NCBI RefSeq assembly: GCF_022458985.1 | Contig: NC_061782.1 | Coordinates: forward strand, 17,501,672 to 17,565,671 | Source: Mugil cephalus | Taxonomy: Eukaryota; Chordata; Actinopteri; Mugiliformes; Mugilidae | Direction of reading: 5' to 3' | Length of the DNA stretch: 64,000 nt | Shown here: piece by piece, positions 59,640 through 64,000 of the stretch | Layout: the number at the start of each line of letters is the position of its first letter | Numbering within the stretch: position 1 is the first letter of the stretch | Notes under the pieces: generated by a model | Told to the model about the DNA's origin: nothing | The model's input: the letters and a program-made list of their open reading frames with translations, nothing else | Databases searched by the model: none | Position numbers and translations under genes: made by a program

Positions 59640-59835
59640 TCCCACGTGAGTGTGAGACTCAGCGCAGAACCATGTAATTGGAACAGGAGTAGTTCTGCAG
59701 CTATTGAGGATTTTTGCCAGCAGTGACGGTTTGATTCCCACTGGGGCCACCCATTGTAAAAATATACACCTTCAAGGCAGTGTGAGGTGTTCTGGATAAA
59801 AGTATCTCCTAAATTACTATAATTAGTGGCTGAAG
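59640..59835 (+). repeat. tRNA-derived SINE-like remnant
   Basis: Contains a B-box-like GGTTTGATTCCC (59729-59740) and, 70 bases on, TCTGGATAAAAGTATCTCCTAAAT (in parts: TCTGGATAAAAG, TATCTCCTAAAT; about 59790-59815), which looks like a decayed form of the GGATAAAAGCGTCTGCTAAAT tail of fish V-SINE-type elements. The A box is not clear. Confidence 0.5.
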
Positions 59836-60905
59836 GTTCCAGGTAATTTGTGTTGTGAGTGAGAGAATTAGCGAGTGATGACAGCACGTTGTACCACGCT
59901 CCACAGTGAGATTAGGGGTCCGTCTAGAATTCTTGTGGATATGAAAAAAGAGAGAATGACACTGTTAATTGTAAACCTGTATTATGTGTGTACAAAATAA
60001 TCTCCACTTTTTTTTTCTCTCCGTGTTCTTTTGTACAGGTGTTTGTTCTTGTGTGTGTGTGTGCAGCCATGTGTGTGTGCTGAAGTGTGTCCAGGTTGGT
60101 GTGTGAACCTGTGTGTGTGTGTTCCCAGAGTGTGCGTGTGGTGAATGGTGGAGAGTTTGCCTTCTTATCCCGCTTACAGCTCCGGTGACTGCACCACCTT
60201 GTACAATCTGCTCTGATGTCAAAGAGGATTTAGCACATGGACACATTGTAGGTTCTTTAGCAACAGAAAACACTTCAGTGTAAGGCCCCACAGATAGTAA
60301 AAACTGGTATTTGATAGAAACCTCAGCAGCTCTGTGAACATGTGAAGGAAAGTGGATTAAAGCTGGTCGATCATGATAAAGGATTTCTGTTGAAAGTGAC
60401 AAAACAGGAACAAAACGCTACTTAAAAGAACTGCTTTGAACCCTGTAACCTAAGGTGGCCAGCTAGTGAGTCCAAACCCATGCCAGTCAGCCGAAACTAG
60501 ACACCAAATCTCAAGATTTACATCCCAGATGTCCCTTGAGTCATTGGTAAAGCCATTTCATTGCATCTTTGAAAGATCATTCGACATTAAAGAGGAAATA
60601 AAAGCAGAAAACGGTGCCAGTTCAGGTGCAAACAGAAGATGGTGTTAATCGCTGCAGCAGATCTGGAGTGAGAACCCGTCTACTATCCTAACATCTCTAA
60701 TTGCCCTCCACTAAAGCACTTTATGTTGTTGAGGCGAGTTGTTGCCGTACATTATTGCCAGTACTTAGCTTGGAAAGCATTATATCTGGGCTGCTAGTCA
60801 TTATCAAGATGGATTGTGGTGACAAATGGCGGCCCAAACTGCCTAAAGCAGCCTCCTGGCAATGTTGGCGTTAGACACATTTACACAGCAAAGCCCCCGA
60901 AAGGA

Positions 60906-60924
60906 CCCCCCCCCCCCAACCCCC
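60906..60924 (-). repeat. C-run / potential G-quadruplex on minus strand
   Basis: Twelve consecutive C, then AA and five more C. The complementary strand reads G5-TT-G12, which can fold as a quadruplex and is a length-instability hotspot. Confidence 0.7.
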
Positions 60925-61066
60925 AACTGTTAATGAGCCAACAACCGAGCACAGTTTGGGAAAATGCAATCCGCAAATGCAGATAATGACATGGTTCCTC
61001 TTTGTGTAATTGGCTCCAAGTGAAAACATTTCATTTACCTCTTCCCTCTTTCTCTCCCTATATCCT

Positions 61067-61079
61067 GTGTGTGTGTGTG

Positions 61080-61111
<32 letters not shown>
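61067..61111 (+). repeat. (TG)n microsatellite, interrupted
   Basis: Two TG tracts split by a single A (TGTAGTG near 61080). The His/Thr ORF on the other strand is an artefact of it. Confidence 0.9.
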
Positions 61112-61115
<4 letters not shown>

Positions 61116-63935
61116 CTGTGACTGCGCGCACGTGTGTGGTTACTTACGTGTGTGCGAGTGCGTGCGTGCGGCCGTCCGTGTGTGATTGAGGTTTGAGCTG
61201 CACGGTGAATTAAATGCAGTTCTACTGTAATTAACTGCACTTACCAGTCTCTGTATGAGACTTTCTGACGCACCAATAATTGAGGCATCAGGTTTTGTTT
61301 GTTTTAACCTGCCTTTGAAGACACGCTGGGAAGATGTTTCACATGGTTTCGTGGAAGCACATCTGTGCGCACGAATTTGAAAGTCTTGAAAGGTTCCTAG
61401 TGTCTTTGTCTGTTCCACGCCGGCATATCTGGAATATTTAACTGTTCGGCAGCTAGTCTGAAGATTTCCGTGACTAATTTTGTTTTTCATTTCACTTTGA
61501 GAAAAATGCCCCATTGTTATTCACACAGAAAACATTACCATGGTATTATCATGCCATTGTGAAAAACAAAACATAACAAGTTCCCACTGATGATAATAGT
61601 TGTTTTCAGAAAAAGACTTGTGTCTAGCTCAGCAGTCTCTCTGGTATTTCTTTCTGGTATTTGTAATTTCATTAGGGGTTTCAATTTTGGAACCAAGGTC
61701 TGCCACAGTTCAGTGAAGCATATTCAAAGTATTTGTGGTTCTGGTAAAACATAAAGCTGTGTTTGTGGACAGTATTAGTGTTTAGCAGACGGAAAGGTCC
61801 GGTTCAGTTATGTCTCAGCATTAACACACAAAACCGCAGTCTCCTTCCGTCTCCAGGGCGATGTGGTGATTAGTGCTGAGTGTCGGGGAAAGACAGACTG
61901 ATGGAGTGACAGAAAGGGACAGGGGGGGATGTACGACCATGAGAGGAGGGTCTGTATTGTACGAGGCATGGTGTTGGGTCTGTTTCCCAGTAGGTCATCT
62001 GTCCCGAATTCCACCTTCTCTTCAACCCCTTTCTTTCTGACTTCCAAACCCCAACCATTAACCACCCACCCATCCACCTCAGTGTGCCCCCTAAAGCCCC
62101 TGAATCCCTTTCCCAAAAAACCTCAATTTGTCTTGCTGCAGAGATTGATGAGGATAGTTTGGCCAGGCCGGCACTATCATACTTAGCTGAGTTTAGGGGT
62201 GGAGAGGAAGCGCTGCTGACTGCATAGGCAGTCTGTCAAGCCCTGTGTACACAGTCGGTCAGGCTATCCTGACTGTGACTCCCCGTAGTTAGGGGGTGTC
62301 CTTTTAAAAGACTCGGTGCAAGAGAACAAGGAAACGGAGAACAAGAGCTTGCACACAGAAGCCAGAGACAGGCGCCTGACCAGGGGTTCATGCGCTCACA
62401 TTCACAGTCAGCAGGAATAATGTGGTGCGACTGCAGACAAATGAGACTGCGTTGTACATGGAAGGAAGATCACTCAAAGATGGAGTGGGGTCAAGGCTCC
62501 CTGATGCAGTAGGTGGTGGAAGGACCCAGCGGGAGTCTTTGGTTTAGTTATTCTAACCTTATGACGGGTGTGCGCACTGGCTTGTGTGTATGCAAAAATG
62601 TGTGCGTCTGCCGAGCTGATCTGGAGTTTGCATTCAAATGAATTTCATTTGAGTTAGCAAAAATAATAACTATAATTATACGCAGTATCATGACAAGCGC
62701 ATTTGTCTTCTAAAGTGCTCCACGTTATGTCCACAGTACGTTTGAACTAATTTCTTCTAGTGCAAAAAGTGATTCAAGCTTTAGCACAAGGAAACATTGA
62801 AAAGTAGAATTCATCTTCTGTGCCTCTGCAACTCCAACATCTGGCTTGCAGTCTGGATAGAATTCATACATACAGTGTATCTGTATGAATGAATGGACAA
62901 ACAGCTGCTGTCTAGCTTATGGCCAGTGCTGCTGAGACAAGATATACAAACTTGAGTGCTTGCGCAGCTCAGACAAAACTGCCATGACCTCAGGGTCAAG
63001 GGCTAAAAAAACAGGCAGAAAACAAAGTGGATCATGATAAAGTCATTTCTTCCATATCGGTGTGAGCTACAGGTCCTGGATAGAAAGGAACGGAATATAC
63101 AAATTTGCACAGCAAAGAAGAGTCTGTGAACACTAGCCGCCAATGGCCTTGAGGCAGTTTGGTTCTCTGTCAGGATTTCTGACTTGATGTCATGCAATGC
63201 TTGTCAAGAGCAACATCTGCTGAAAAGATGCTTGAGTGATGGTCAAAAATGTGCTGGCACAAAAACTGACAGCACGCACACAGACAGATACTCCATCCTG
63301 AAAGATCAGGAGATGCTTTCTCCAGATCTCGCTATCTTTCTGGTGCTAGAATTATGGTGATTATGGACACCACGGGTCACTCTCAGTTCAGTTTTCTCCA
63401 TAGTATATCACATAAGAGTACAACAGTGGACTCCCAAAGGGAACCGTACAGTTCCCCAACTCTTCCCCTAATAACATGCAGATGGGCCTCTCTAATGCCT
63501 GTTTACATATCTGCGGCGTAATTCATGACTAAAGTAAGCAAAGCCCTAATTATTTTACCCAGCGACGGGACCAATAAAATCAACTTCCCCTTCTCGTTAT
63601 GGGTGTTTAAGAGTATCCTTTGATGGCAGGACTTTGTTTATTTTTGGAAGAGTTGCGTAGCCGAGAGGAAAGCAAATAGAAGTAATGACACAGAGATGCT
63701 GACAAATGGGGGCCTTGGTGATGGATACATTTTCTCAATGATGCCTGGAAGGCTCCACTGAGAAGGTGGTTCATCATGAATGCACACAATTGCAAAGATA
63801 ATTGTCAATCTTAAAGTCATATTAAAGATTGCGTGGCTGCCATTCATCATCCCAGCTTCAGTGATAATAATGTTGTTCTAACTCTGCAGGAATCATCTTT
63901 TCGGTTATACAGTAAAGTGTCTTTCTTCTTGCAGG

Positions 63936-64000
63936 ATGCTTTGGAGAATAACTATCCCCGTCATACTGGCTGGGGTGCTTTGCATCACCGCCGAGTCCAA
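63936..64000 (+). CDS. grem2: grem2 coding exon, N-terminal part only (cut by window edge)
   Basis: Gremlin-2 is a secreted cystine-knot antagonist of BMP2/4. The start codon lies two bases after a strong acceptor (TTTCTTCTTGCAG, AG at 63933-63934), as expected for this gene's single coding exon. The 21 visible residues, MLWRITIPVILAGVLCITAES, are given in two parts for clarity: MLWRITIPVILAG is the hydrophobic signal-peptide core and VLCITAES the cleavage region. Human GREM2 starts MFWK and reaches AEA at the same length. The cystine-knot part is beyond the edge, so the call rests on this short match plus synteny: GREM2 directly follows RGS7 in the same orientation in human. Another secreted protein cannot be fully excluded. 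Confidence 0.72.
   Translation, partial: MLWRITIPVILAGVLCITAES

Larger units (their letters stand above)
58016..63934 (+). other. rgs7-grem2 spacer, probably including grem2 5' exon and intron
   Basis: No coding exon was recognised. It contains TG-rich tracts (about 60047-60125 and 61069-61111), a C12 run (60906-60917), a SINE-like remnant, and a plausible grem2 first exon near 58.9-59.27 kb. ORFs at 57051-57563, 59965-60402 and 61140-62186 look non-coding: low-complexity or without family similarity. Confidence 0.5.

Noticed and set aside
59965..60402. 145-aa minus-strand ORF
   Set aside because: Threads through TG-rich DNA giving HTHTQ-type residues. No conserved domain.

Overview
This is vertebrate, almost certainly teleost, nuclear DNA. 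The genes are split into short exons with GT-AG introns, and long AC/TG microsatellites and several fish-type Tc1 transposons and LINE tails are present. There is no prokaryotic gene organisation, CRISPR array or tRNA/rRNA gene. Single-frame ORFs are almost all meaningless here. The genes were found by translating exon by exon and checking splice sites and codon phase.

Four protein-coding genes are present. On the minus strand, coding exon 1 of bicc1 (RNA-binding Bicaudal-C) lies at 3230-3422, with its intron 1 running off the left edge. Also on the minus strand is a complete seven-exon ube2d1-type ubiquitin-conjugating enzyme (8609 down to 6237, 147 aa, every exon phase closing). On the plus strand is a complete rgs7 gene, an R7-family regulator of G-protein signalling. 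It has a CpG-rich non-coding first exon ending at 11587 and 15 coding exons from 12516 to 57234, and it encodes 469 aa with DEP, DHEX, GGL and RGS domains. The first 65 coding bases of what is probably grem2 (a secreted BMP antagonist) sit at 63936-64000 and are cut by the right edge.

Layout: 1-3229 bicc1 intron; 3230-3700 bicc1 promoter and first exon; 3.7-6.2 kb intergenic with a Tc1-derived MITE; 6.2-8.6 kb ube2d1; 8.6-11.3 kb divergent spacer between ube2d1 and rgs7; 11.3-58.0 kb rgs7, including a 25.8 kb first coding intron that hosts an apparently intact 1,607 bp Tc1 transposon with a 340-aa DD34E transposase; 58-63.9 kb the rgs7-grem2 spacer or grem2 intron.

bicc1/ube2d1 are neighbours on human 10q21 and RGS7/GREM2 are neighbours on human 1q43, so the window spans a junction of two ancestral synteny blocks. 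The genes are functionally unrelated. The most interesting items are the young-looking Tc1 element, a family of small internally deleted Tc1/mariner relics, possible alternative rgs7 N-termini (including an in-frame, Kozak-perfect candidate exon at 32602-32637), and a NAGNAG acceptor plus a candidate alternative last exon at the rgs7 C-terminus. I did not find a clearly new biological system.
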